Assembly (NCBI RefSeq): GCF_036182465.1
Contig: NZ_CP108081.1
Span: forward strand, 4,526,001 to 4,590,000
Length of the DNA stretch: 64,000 nt
Direction of reading: 5' to 3'
DNA from: Streptomyces sp. NBC_00258
Lineage (GTDB): Bacteria > Actinomycetota > Actinomycetes > Streptomycetales > Streptomycetaceae
Part shown: positions 52,934 to 62,879 of the stretch, piece after piece
Layout of the letters: each line of letters starts with the position of its first letter
How positions within the stretch are numbered: position 1 is the stretch's first letter
Notes under the pieces: model-generated
Seen by the model: the letters and a program-made list of their open reading frames with translations, nothing else
Databases searched by the model: none
What the model was told of the DNA's origin: nothing
Made by a program: the position numbers and the translations under genes

Positions 52934-53719
52934 GTGGAAGTTGTCATCGTTTCGGACGCCAAGGCGGGTGGCGAGCTCATTGCCGAGGCCATGGCGGAGC
53001 TGCTCCGGCACAAGCCCGACGCGCTGCTCGGGGTGGCCACCGGCTCGACGCCGCTGCCCATCTACGAGGCGCTGGCGGCGAAGGTGGTTTCCGGGGCCGT
53101 GGACGCCTCGCGGGCGCGGGTCGCGCAGCTCGACGAGTACGTGGGACTGCCGGCCGAGCATCCCGAGTCGTACCGGTCGGTGCTGCGGCGCGAGGTGCTG
53201 GAGCCGTTGGGGCTGGACGTCGACGCGTTCATAGGACCCGACGGGACCGCCGAGGACGTGCGGGCCGCGTGCGAGGCGTACGACAAGGCGCTCGCCGAGG
53301 CCGGCGGGGTCGATCTCCAGCTCCTCGGGATCGGGACCGACGGGCACATCGGGTTCAACGAGCCGTGCTCGTCGCTCGCCTCGCGTACGCGGATCAAGAC
53401 CCTGACCGAGCAGACGCGGGTGGACAACGCCCGGTTCTTCGAGGGCGACATCGAGCAGGTGCCGCATCACGTGATCACCCAGGGGATCGGGACGATTCTG
53501 GAGGCACGACATCTGGTGCTGCTCGCCACGGGCGAGGGCAAGGCCGATGCCGTGGCGGCGACGGTCGAGGGGCCCATCGCCGCGGTGTGCCCCGCGTCGG
53601 CGCTGCAGTTGCATCCGCATGCCACGGTCGTCGTGGACGAGGCGGCCGCTTCCAAGCTGAAACTCGCGGACTACTTCCGGCACACCTACGCCAACAAGCC
53701 GGACTGGCAGGGCATTTAG
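52934..53719 (+). CDS. nagB: Glucosamine-6-phosphate deaminase
   Basis: Enzyme of 261 residues that converts glucosamine-6-phosphate to fructose-6-phosphate and ammonia. Phosphate loop GVATGSTPLPIYE, active-site QLDEYVGL, and GIGTDGHIGFNEP with the catalytic His are canonical. GTG 52934 gives the family start MEVVIVSDAKAGG. A DasR site and -10 element lie about 50 bases upstream. This is the entry point of GlcNAc into glycolysis; GlcN-6-P itself is the DasR inducer, so NagB also lowers the signal. Confidence 0.96.
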   Translation: MEVVIVSDAKAGGELIAEAMAELLRHKPDALLGVATGSTPLPIYEALAAKVVSGAVDASRARVAQLDEYVGLPAEHPESYRSVLRREVLEPLGLDVDAFIGPDGTAEDVRAACEAYDKALAEAGGVDLQLLGIGTDGHIGFNEPCSSLASRTRIKTLTEQTRVDNARFFEGDIEQVPHHVITQGIGTILEARHLVLLATGEGKADAVAATVEGPIAAVCPASALQLHPHATVVVDEAAASKLKLADYFRHTYANKPDWQGI

Positions 53720-53754
53720 GCGACTCGCTCCACGAGACGAATGCGTACGAACAC

Positions 53755-53792
53755 GAAGGTGCCGGGTCCCCCGTGGTGAACCCGGCATCTTC
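53755..53792. terminator. nagB/dasD terminator
   Basis: GAAGGTGCCGGGT (53755-53767) pairs with ACCCGGCATCTTC (53780-53792) with one G-T pair. It is placed between convergent nagB and the glycosidase gene. Confidence 0.75.
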
Positions 53793-53857
53793 ATCCGTGC
53801 GGTGACCCGCGCTTTCGTTCTGCCGACTCACGCCCTGCCGGCTCATGCCCTGTCGGC

Positions 53858-55372
53858 TCACGCTCCCGCGATGGCCTCCGCCGCCGCGAGGCCGCAGACG
53901 CGGGCCGCGCCGTGCGTGGCGATGTGGAGGGCGCCCCGGGGCGGTGACTGCGGCACGCCCATCTCGACCACGACGGTGTCGGGGCGGGCGGCGAGCAGGG
54001 TGTCGAGTGCCTCGGCCATCCAGGTGTGGCGGTGGGCGTCGCGGACCACCGCGATCACGCGGCGGGAGCCGGCTGCCGCGAGGGCCTCGGCCCCGGCCCG
54101 CTCCCCCGTGAAGCTTCCGGTCTCCGTGCCCGGCAGCATGCGCCGCAGTTCGGCGGCGACGCCCCAGGGGGTCTCGTCACCGACGGCGATGTTGGCGACG
54201 GGGGTGAGGGCGGCGACGTACGGAGCCTCGGTGACCGGCGTGAAGTGCGCTCCGCGCGTGACCGTCAGCGCCCGCCGGGCCGCCACCAGCCCGACGTCGG
54301 AACCCGCCTCGGACCCCGCCGCGGAACCTGCCGACGAAGGTGTCGAAGGCTTCGACCGTGTCGATGCCGTCCAGGCGGCCAGTGCCCTGACCCGGGCCGC
54401 CGCGTCCGCCAGGCGTTCTTCGGGGAGTTCACCCGAGCGGACCGCCGCGACCAGGGCGTCCCGCAGTCGCAGGACCGTCGGTTCGTCGGAGAGTCCTCCG
54501 CCCACGCAGATGGCGTCGGCGCCGGCGGCGATCGCGAGGACGCTGCCCCGTTCGATGCCGTAGGTCGCCGAGATGGCCTGCATCTCCATGCCGTCGGTGA
54601 CGATCAGGCCGTCGTAGCCCAGTTCCTCGCGGAGCAGGCCGGTGAGGATGCGGCGCGAGAGGGTCGCGGGGTGGACGGGGTCCAGGGCCGGCACCAGGAT
54701 GTGCGCGCTCATCACGGCACGCGTGCCGGCCTCGATGGCCGCGCGGAACGGCACCAGTTCGCGGGACTCCAGGACCGGGAGATCCGCGTCGATGCGCGGC
54801 ATCGCGTGGTGCGAGTCGACCGCCGTGTCGCCGTGGCCCGGGAAGTGCTTGGTGCAGGCGGCGACCCCGGCGGACTGCAGCCCTGAGACGTACGCGGCCG
54901 TGTGCCGGGCCACCAGTGAGGTGTCGGCGCCGAAGGACCGTACGCCGATGACGGGGTTGTCGAAGTTGGAGTTGATGTCGGCGGACGGCGCCCAGTTGAG
55001 GTTCACGCCGCAGGCGGCCAATCGGCGGCCGAGCTCGTGGGCGACCGCCTCGGTCAGTGCGGTGTCGTCGACCGCGCCCAGCGCGTGGTTGCCGGGGAAG
55101 GAGGATCCCGTACGCACTTCGAGGCGGGTCACGTCACCGCCCTCCTCGTCGATGGCGACCAGCACGTCGTCGCGCTCCGCGCGCAACTGGGCCGTCAGGG
55201 CGGCCACTTGGGCGGACGTGGCGACGTTGCGGCCGAACAGGCCGACGGAGGCGAGGCCTTCGCCCAGCCGTCGCAGCAGCCAGGAGGGGGCCGAGGTCCC
55301 GGTGAAACCGGGCTGCAGGACGGCAAGGGCGTCACGGGTCAGCGTGTCGGTGCCGGAGGCGATGGTGGTCAT
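53858..55372 (-). CDS. dasD: GH3 beta-N-acetylglucosaminidase
   Basis: Glycoside hydrolase family 3 enzyme of 504 residues. The NagZ-type loop KHFPGHGDTAVDSHHAMP supplies the His-Asp catalytic dyad, and the nucleophile Asp lies in LIVTDGMEMQ. The C-terminal 140 residues form a second domain after a Ser/Ala/Gly linker. No signal peptide is seen, so it works in the cytoplasm on imported chitobiose. It lies ten bases downstream of dasC on the same strand and completes the das operon. Confidence 0.9.
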   Translation of the reverse strand: MTTIASGTDTLTRDALAVLQPGFTGTSAPSWLLRRLGEGLASVGLFGRNVATSAQVAALTAQLRAERDDVLVAIDEEGGDVTRLEVRTGSSFPGNHALGAVDDTALTEAVAHELGRRLAACGVNLNWAPSADINSNFDNPVIGVRSFGADTSLVARHTAAYVSGLQSAGVAACTKHFPGHGDTAVDSHHAMPRIDADLPVLESRELVPFRAAIEAGTRAVMSAHILVPALDPVHPATLSRRILTGLLREELGYDGLIVTDGMEMQAISATYGIERGSVLAIAAGADAICVGGGLSDEPTVLRLRDALVAAVRSGELPEERLADAAARVRALAAWTASTRSKPSTPSSAGSAAGSEAGSDVGLVAARRALTVTRGAHFTPVTEAPYVAALTPVANIAVGDETPWGVAAELRRMLPGTETGSFTGERAGAEALAAAGSRRVIAVVRDAHRHTWMAEALDTLLAARPDTVVVEMGVPQSPPRGALHIATHGAARVCGLAAAEAIAGA

Positions 55373-55381
55373 CGGGGGGCG

Positions 55382-56212
55382 TTATCCCTTCACCGCGCCG
55401 GAGGTCAGTCCGCTGACGGCCTTGCGCTGGAGGAAGACGAAGAGAACGAGGATCGGGATGGCGAAGAGCGAGGCCGCCGCCATCGTGGCACCCCAGTCGT
55501 CGCCGAACGTCGACTGGAAGCTGGAGAGCCACAGCGGGAGCGTCTGCTTCTCGGCGTCCTTGTTGAGGATCAGGACCAGCGGGAACTCGTTCCACGCCGT
55601 GATGAAGCCGAAGAGCGAGGTCGCCATCAGGCCCGGGGCGAGGAGCGGGAAGATGACCTTCACGAAGGCCTGCGGACGGGTGCAGCCGTCGACCATCGCC
55701 GACTCCTCCAGCTCCTTGGGCACGGCGGCGACGTATCCGCGCAGCGTCAGGATGGTGAAGGGCAGCACCATGATCATGTAGAAGACGGTGAGCGGGACGA
55801 GGCTGTTGAGCAGGTTGGCGTCACGCACGATGATGTAGATCGCGATGACCATGACCTCCCAGGGCGCCATCTGCGCGATCATGAAGGTCAGGAGGAAGCC
55901 ACGCCTGCCCTTGAACCGCATACGGGCCAGCGCGAAGGACGCGAGCAGCGCGATTATGAGGGAGAAGACCACCGCGAGGACGGTCACCGTCAGGGAGTTG
56001 CCGACCAGCGTCCAGAAGTGGTCGGCGTCGAGGGCCCGTCGGAAGTGGTCGAAGGTGATGTCGGTCGGCAGGAAGACCGGGTCGTCCGCGATGATGTCGC
56101 CGGTCGGCTTCAGCGAGGTCGCGAACATCCAGTAGACGGGGAACGCGAAGACGACGAAGAGGACGGCGGCCGTCGCGTTGGGCCACAGCCGGGCCATCAG
56201 GGAGCGCTTCAC
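55382..56212 (-). CDS. dasC: Chitobiose ABC transporter permease DasC
   Basis: MalG-type permease of 276 residues with six predicted helices; the EAA loop is LEESAMVDGCTRPQAFVKVI. GTG 56212 overlaps the dasB stop (GTGA). With DasB it forms the membrane channel. No ATPase is encoded here; in S. coelicolor the shared ATPase MsiK energises the system. The C-terminus QRKAVSGLTSGAVKG is typical. Confidence 0.95.
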   Translation of the reverse strand: MKRSLMARLWPNATAAVLFVVFAFPVYWMFATSLKPTGDIIADDPVFLPTDITFDHFRRALDADHFWTLVGNSLTVTVLAVVFSLIIALLASFALARMRFKGRRGFLLTFMIAQMAPWEVMVIAIYIIVRDANLLNSLVPLTVFYMIMVLPFTILTLRGYVAAVPKELEESAMVDGCTRPQAFVKVIFPLLAPGLMATSLFGFITAWNEFPLVLILNKDAEKQTLPLWLSSFQSTFGDDWGATMAAASLFAIPILVLFVFLQRKAVSGLTSGAVKG

Positions 56213-57210
56213 AGCTCGTCCTCCTCTTGCTTGAGAACGGTACGCAGGTAGTAGGCGGTCAGGCCGAGCAGGATGAGGATCGTCAGGAACGAGATCGCCG
56301 CGCCCATGCCGTAGTGCTGGTTGCCGGGGCCCTCGACGAACGCGTAGATCGGCAGGGTCTCGGTGAGCCGGTCGGGTCCGCCGGCGTTCATCGCGAGGAT
56401 CTGCGGGAACGCCTTGAAGACCCAGATGACCTCGAGGAAGGTCGTCGCCCACAGGAACGGCCGCATGAACGGGAAGGTCACGTGGGTGAAGCTCTTCCAC
56501 ACCCCGGCCCCGTCGATGGAGGCGGCCTCGTACAGCTCTTTCGGGATGGTGGTCGTGGCGGCGTAGAGGTTGATCGCGACGAACGGGATGGACTGCCAGA
56601 CGATCAGCAGGGTGATCACGGAGAAGGTGGAGAACTGGCTGCCGAACCAGTTGTAGTCCGCCATCGACGACCAGCCCGCCTTGGCGAGCAGCCAGTTGAC
56701 GACGCCGAAGCGCTGGGCGAACAGCCACTGGTAGACCGTGGTCGCGGCGATCACCGGCATCGCCCAGGCGAGCACCAGGCCGAGCAGCAGGACCAGCCGC
56801 ATGCGCTTGCCGAGCCGCGCGAGGAGCAGTCCGACGAGGGTGCCGAGCAGCATGATGAGGACGACGTTGGCGGTGGTGAAGACGACCGTCCGCTGGACGA
56901 CCTTCCAGAAGTCCGAACTGCCTAGGACTTCCTTGTAGTTGTCGCCGCCGTTCCACTCGGTGAGGTGCAGGATCAGCTGGCGCGGATTGAGGTTCTGGAA
57001 CGACAGCATGCCGTTCTTGACCAGCGGCCAGCCGAGCAGCACCACGGTGACGAGCAGTGCGGGCACCAGGAGCAGATAGGGGGCGGCCGCACCGCCGCGC
57101 CGTCTGGCCTGCCCCGGATCGCCGGGCGGGGTTACGTCGGTCTTACGGACACCGGGCGCCGCGGCCGTGCCTGTGTCCGTGCGTTCGGTCTGCACTGACA
57201 TGCTCGCCAT
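56209..57210 (-). CDS. dasB: Chitobiose ABC transporter permease DasB
   Basis: MalF-type permease of about 333 residues. A basic cytoplasmic N-terminus leads to six helices; the EAA loop is LYEAASIDGAGVWKSFTHVT. The GGDNYKEVL segment in the first loop is typical of sugar permeases. ATG 57210 or 57201 may start it: GGAAGAG is nine bases before the second, which favours 57201. It overlaps dasC by GTGA. A GC hairpin separates it from dasA. Confidence 0.94.
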   Translation of the reverse strand: MASMSVQTERTDTGTAAAPGVRKTDVTPPGDPGQARRRGGAAAPYLLLVPALLVTVVLLGWPLVKNGMLSFQNLNPRQLILHLTEWNGGDNYKEVLGSSDFWKVVQRTVVFTTANVVLIMLLGTLVGLLLARLGKRMRLVLLLGLVLAWAMPVIAATTVYQWLFAQRFGVVNWLLAKAGWSSMADYNWFGSQFSTFSVITLLIVWQSIPFVAINLYAATTTIPKELYEAASIDGAGVWKSFTHVTFPFMRPFLWATTFLEVIWVFKAFPQILAMNAGGPDRLTETLPIYAFVEGPGNQHYGMGAAISFLTILILLGLTAYYLRTVLKQEEDEL

Positions 57211-57250
57211 CTCTTCCAGGTTCAGGAGTCGCAGATCGTTCGATGCGCCG

Positions 57251-57286
57251 GCGCGCCGGGGACGGAAGGGGCCGCCCCCGGCGCGC
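57251..57286 (-). other. Hairpin between dasA and dasB
   Basis: GCGCGCCGGGG (57251-57261) pairs with CCCCGGCGCGC (57276-57286). On the minus transcript it lies 7 nt after dasA. Such hairpins often stabilise the binding-protein mRNA or attenuate the permease genes. Confidence 0.6.
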
Positions 57287-57292
57287 AGGTGA

Positions 57293-58570
57293 TCAGCTGC
57301 TCTGTGCGAGCCGCTTGTTGATCTCCGCCTCGACCTGCTTGGCGGCCTCGGCGGGCGACTTGCCCTTCAGAACCGCGGTCATGTACGCCTTGATCGGGTT
57401 CGGGTCGTTCTCCACGGCGGCCCACTCGGGGATCAGCGGCGTGGTGCCACCGCCGGCCGCGGCCGGGGCGGCGGCTTCGGCGGCGCCGTTGCCCGCGAGG
57501 TTGGTCTGCAGCGACTCCTTGTTCGGGATGACGCCGTTCTCCTTGGCGAGCGCGCCCTCGAACTTGTCGGACAGCGCCACCTTCAGGAACTCCTTGGCGA
57601 GCTCCTGCTTCTTGCTGCCCGCCGCGACCGCGAAGTTGGAGCCACCGAGGAAGACGCCCTCGGGCTCGGCGGCCGACTCACCGGGAATGGTGAAGTAGCC
57701 GATGTCCTTCTCGATCTTCTTGTTGGCGGCGATGGCCGTGCCGGCCTCCCAGCCCATGCCGATGAAGGCGCCGACGTTGCCCTTGGCGAAGACCTCGGCC
57801 TGCTGCGGGGTCGCCTCGTCCTTGTCCTTGGGCGCCTTGGAGAAGGCCTGGTACTCCTTGTAGATCTCCATGGCCTTGCCGACCTTCGGGTCCGCGAGGT
57901 TGGAGACGTACTTGTCGCCGTCCTTCTTCACCAGGTCGGCGCCCTGGCCGATGGTCAGACCGTCGAAGAAGTACCAGTTCTGGCCGGGCAGGTAGATCGG
58001 CTCGGCGTCGGTCTTCTTGTCTATGGTCTTCAGGGCGTCGAAGAACTCGTCCCGCGTCTTCGGGGTGTCCTTGATGCCCGCGTCGGCCCAGACCTTCTTG
58101 TTGTAGATGACGACACGGTTGGCGAAGTACCACGGGGCCGCGTACTGCTTGCCGTCGAAGACCGAGGACTCGTTGAGGGCCTTGGTCCAGTCGGCGCCGA
58201 TCTCCGACTTGAGGTCCGACAGGTCGGCGAGACCGCCGGTGGCCGCGTACGCCGGGGTCTGGGTGTTGCCGACCTCCAGGACGTCCGGCGGGTTCTCCTC
58301 GGAGAGCGAGGTGGTGATCTTCTGCTGAATGCCGTTCCACTGCTGCGTCTCGAACTTCAGCTTGGCCTTCGTCTTCTTCTCGAAGGCGGCCGTGACGTCC
58401 TTGGTCCAGCCGGGCGGCGTGGAGCCGTCCATGGCCCAGACGGTCAGGGTCTGCCCCTTGAAGCCGTCGGCCCCCGTCTTCCCGCCACTGTCACCGTCGT
58501 CGCCGCCACATGCCGCGACAGACATCAACATGCCCGCGACACCGACAGCCGCAATGAGCTTGCGCTTCAC
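57293..58570 (-). CDS. dasA: Chitobiose-binding lipoprotein DasA
   Basis: Extracellular sugar-binding lipoprotein of 425 residues (solute-binding family 1). The lipobox SVAAC places the lipidated Cys at 21, followed by a Gly/Asp linker. KGQTLTVWAMDGSTPPGW begins the mature domain. GTG 58570 has GGAGG five bases upstream. Two DasR sites lie about 90 and 115 nt upstream. It captures chitobiose released from chitin and in S. coelicolor also influences development. Confidence 0.95.
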   Translation of the reverse strand: MKRKLIAAVGVAGMLMSVAACGGDDGDSGGKTGADGFKGQTLTVWAMDGSTPPGWTKDVTAAFEKKTKAKLKFETQQWNGIQQKITTSLSEENPPDVLEVGNTQTPAYAATGGLADLSDLKSEIGADWTKALNESSVFDGKQYAAPWYFANRVVIYNKKVWADAGIKDTPKTRDEFFDALKTIDKKTDAEPIYLPGQNWYFFDGLTIGQGADLVKKDGDKYVSNLADPKVGKAMEIYKEYQAFSKAPKDKDEATPQQAEVFAKGNVGAFIGMGWEAGTAIAANKKIEKDIGYFTIPGESAAEPEGVFLGGSNFAVAAGSKKQELAKEFLKVALSDKFEGALAKENGVIPNKESLQTNLAGNGAAEAAAPAAAGGGTTPLIPEWAAVENDPNPIKAYMTAVLKGKSPAEAAKQVEAEINKRLAQSS

Positions 58571-58659
58571 GTCACCCTCCTCAGGGATGCCAGCAACCCC
58601 CCTGCCCACCGCGTGACTTACGACGAGTACTGCCCGTGGGGCTGGGACCTGGTCCTCAA

Positions 58660-58671
58660 TGGTTTAGACCA
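58660..58671 (-). promoter_or_regulatory. DasR operator 1 upstream of dasA
   Basis: TGGTTTAGACCA within AATGGTTTAGACCAGT matches the DasR consensus at 10 or more positions, about 90 nt upstream of the dasA start. Confidence 0.85.
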
Positions 58672-58684
58672 GTAGGGGGGAGCT

Positions 58685-58696
58685 TGGCCTAGACCT
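58685..58696 (-). promoter_or_regulatory. DasR operator 2 upstream of dasA
   Basis: TGGCCTAGACCT is a weaker copy centred 25 bp from the first site. Two sites on one promoter would strengthen repression. Confidence 0.65.
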
Positions 58697-58853
58697 AGAG
58701 GGGTGTCAAGGGCCGAAAAGCCGCTCCCGGCCGTCCGTTACGCGACCTACATATGCAGGGACCTTTCACTACACGGGTAACAGAACGGGCATGCCTCGAC
58801 GGGCACCCCGACAGCCCCTGCGGAGCACCCGCAGCAACCGCTCTCTGGCCCTG

Positions 58854-58887
58854 TGGACTAGACCAAAAGAGACCCCGACGGTATATA
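58854..58887 (+). promoter_or_regulatory. dasR promoter with DasR operator
   Basis: TGGACTAGACCA (58854-58865) overlaps TAGACC, a possible -35, followed after 17 nt by TATATA (58882-58887). DasR would repress its own gene. The transcript would have a leader of about 110 nt. Confidence 0.75.
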
Positions 58888-59000
58888 GAGGGGATCACGC
58901 AGCGTGCGGGGGGACACTCGCACGGCAAGCCGTGCCACGATGTGAGCCGCGGCCGACGCGCACGTCGGCCCATCGGCACCTGGAGCCGGGAAGGCAGAGT

Positions 59001-59765
59001 ATGAGCACCGACGTCAGCAGTGCGGAGAACGAGGGTGGGGCACCCATCCGTACCGCGCGCGTGCCCAAGTACTACCGCCTCAAGAAGCATCTGCTCGACA
59101 TGACGGAGACCCTGCCGCCCGGCACGCCGGTACCGCCCGAGCGCACCCTCGCCGCCGAGTTCGACACCTCGCGCACGACCGTGCGGCAGGCCCTCCAGGA
59201 GCTGGTCGTCGAGGGCCGGCTGGAGCGCATCCAGGGCAAGGGCACGTTCGTCGCCAAGCCGAAGGTCTCGCAGGCACTCCAACTCACCTCGTACACCGAG
59301 GACATGAGGGCCCAGGGCCTCGAACCCACCTCGCAGCTCCTGGACATCGGCTACATCACCGCCGACGAGACGCTCGCCGGGCTGCTCGACATCACCGCCG
59401 GGGGGCGGGTGCTGCGCATCGAGCGGCTGCGGCTCGCGAGCGGGGAGCCGATGGCGATCGAGACGACGCATCTGTCCGCGAAGCGGTTTCCCGCGTTGCG
59501 GCGGTCGCTCGTCAAGTACACCTCGCTGTACACGGCGTTGGCGGAGGTGTACGACGTTCATCTCGCCGAGGCCGAGGAGACGATCGAGACGTCGCTGGCC
59601 ACTCCTCGGGAGGCGGGCCTTCTCGGTACGGATGTGGGGCTGCCGATGCTGATGCTGTCCCGGCACTCGCTCGACAGGGGTGGGTTGCCGGTGGAGTGGG
59701 TGCGGTCGGTGTACCGGGGGGACCGGTACAAGTTCGTTGCGCGGTTGAAGAGGCCTGTGGAGTAG
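59001..59765 (+). CDS. dasR: GntR/HutC-family global regulator DasR
   Basis: Repressor of 254 residues, the same length as the S. coelicolor protein. The winged helix has RTLAAEFDTSRTTVRQALQE and GRLERIQGKGTFVAKP; the C-terminal UTRA domain (SYTEDMRAQGLEP to the end) binds glucosamine-6-phosphate. ATG 59001 has GGGAAGG upstream. It controls chitin, GlcNAc and antibiotic genes, including its own operon across the divergent spacer. At least five DasR-type sites occur in this window. Confidence 0.97.
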   Translation: MSTDVSSAENEGGAPIRTARVPKYYRLKKHLLDMTETLPPGTPVPPERTLAAEFDTSRTTVRQALQELVVEGRLERIQGKGTFVAKPKVSQALQLTSYTEDMRAQGLEPTSQLLDIGYITADETLAGLLDITAGGRVLRIERLRLASGEPMAIETTHLSAKRFPALRRSLVKYTSLYTALAEVYDVHLAEAEETIETSLATPREAGLLGTDVGLPMLMLSRHSLDRGGLPVEWVRSVYRGDRYKFVARLKRPVE

Positions 59766-59806
59766 GGGTGCGGGGGTGGGCGGCTGCGGGTGCGTCGTGG
59801 CTTGTC

Positions 59807-59880
59807 GCACAGTTCCCCGCGCCCCTGAAGACAAAAGGCCGGGCGTAACCCCCTGCTTTCAGGGGCGCGGGAAACTGCGC
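59807..59880. repeat. Dispersed palindromic element, copy D
   Basis: GCACAGTTCCCCGCGCCCCT (59807-59826) is inverted as AGGGGCGCGGGAAACTGCGC (59861-59880) around the same 34-nt insert as copy A at 23.8 kb. It follows dasR and precedes cstA. The remaining spacer to 60037 holds only a GC-rich probable cstA promoter zone. Confidence 0.8.
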
Positions 59881-60037
59881 GATCAGCCCCCACCGGGCCC
59901 GCACGATGTCCACCGGCCCAAGCGCCCGTCAGGGCAAGGGAGTTCGCGGAACGCACACCCACTGGTGCACGTGGTGTAGCGCTGGTCCTCTTCCTGTTCT
60001 ACGGTCCTCCCGTCACCCATGGACGGGAGGACGACCC

Positions 60038-62186
<2,149 letters not shown>

Positions 62187-62215
<29 letters not shown>

Positions 62216-62399
62216 CCGGGCGCTCAGAGGTGTGCGCTGGTACGTACGGGAGCTCACCGACGAATCGGCGTACGACCGCTATGTCGCGCATATACGTCAG
62301 GGCCACCCCGACGCGGCCGTGCCGTCGCGGCGGGAGTTCGAGCGGATGCGCACGGACCGTCAGGAGGAGGACCCCCGGCAGGGCTTCCGCTGCTGCTGA
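62187..62399 (+). CDS. YbdD/YjiX-family small protein
   Basis: 70-residue DUF466 protein (RGVRWYVRELTDESAYDRYV, ARGGxPxS-like HPDAAVPSRREFERMRTD) that accompanies CstA. A GGAGGAGAAGGAGGAGG tract inside cstA is its ribosome site. In E. coli such proteins are needed for pyruvate uptake by the CstA-type carrier. The two genes overlap by 29 nt. Confidence 0.92.
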
Positions 62400-62407
62400 G
62401 CAGCATG

Positions 62408-62466
62408 TCCGCTCACTGTCGGGCTTCGAACTCGGCAGTGAGCGGCAGTCGGCGACAGTGAGCGGA
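62408..62466. other. Alternative hairpins formed by three CAGTGAGCGG copies
   Basis: TCCGCTCACTGTCG (62408-62421) can pair either with CAGTGAGCGG (62436-62445) or, over 14 bp, with CGACAGTGAGCGGA (62453-62466). It follows the ybdD-like gene. It may be a terminator or a switch. Confidence 0.55.
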
Positions 62467-62474
62467 ACGCCGTA

Positions 62475-62510
62475 TCCGTTATGCGGACAGGGGTTCCATA
62501 AAGCGGAACC
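62475..62510 (+). promoter_or_regulatory. Two tandem IclR-like palindromes upstream of the DUF3311/symporter operon
   Basis: TCCGTTATGCGGA (62475-62487) and GGTTCCATAAAGCGGAACC (62492-62510) are centred 20 bp apart. The pattern resembles operators of IclR-type regulators. No such regulator gene is in the window. Confidence 0.5.
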
Positions 62511-62567
62511 GTCCCTTAGATTTCCTGCGCGTTGCACAGGTGATCAGTGAGGGGACGGAGCCGCCGT

Positions 62568-62879
62568 ATGTCTGAAGCGCCGGATGCGCCAAGAGCGCCC
62601 GAAGGGAAACCGCCGGTGGAGACCCCGCCGGTCGTGACACCGCCTGTCGTCACACCGGTCCGTGTGGTGATCGCCGTCTGTCTGATCGCGCCGTTCGTGG
62701 CGATGCTCTGGGTGGGCTCGTACGCGAAGGTCGACCCGGCCTTCATCGGCATCCCGTTCTTCTACTGGTACCAGATGCTGTGGGTGTTCATCTCGACCGC
62801 GCTCACGATGGTCGCGTACAAGCTCTGGAACCGTGACCAGCGCGCCCGCAAGTCCCAGAAGGAGGGCGCGTCCGCATGA
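62568..62879 (+). CDS. DUF3311 small membrane protein
   Basis: 103-residue protein with a Pro-rich N-terminus (VETPPVVTPPVVTP) and two helices (VVIAVCLIAPFVAMLWVG, FYWYQMLWVFISTALTMVAY). DUF3311 proteins are usually encoded directly before a sodium:solute symporter and may be an accessory subunit. ATG 62568 is used. The stop overlaps the symporter ATG (ATGA). Confidence 0.88.
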   Translation: MSEAPDAPRAPEGKPPVETPPVVTPPVVTPVRVVIAVCLIAPFVAMLWVGSYAKVDPAFIGIPFFYWYQMLWVFISTALTMVAYKLWNRDQRARKSQKEGASA

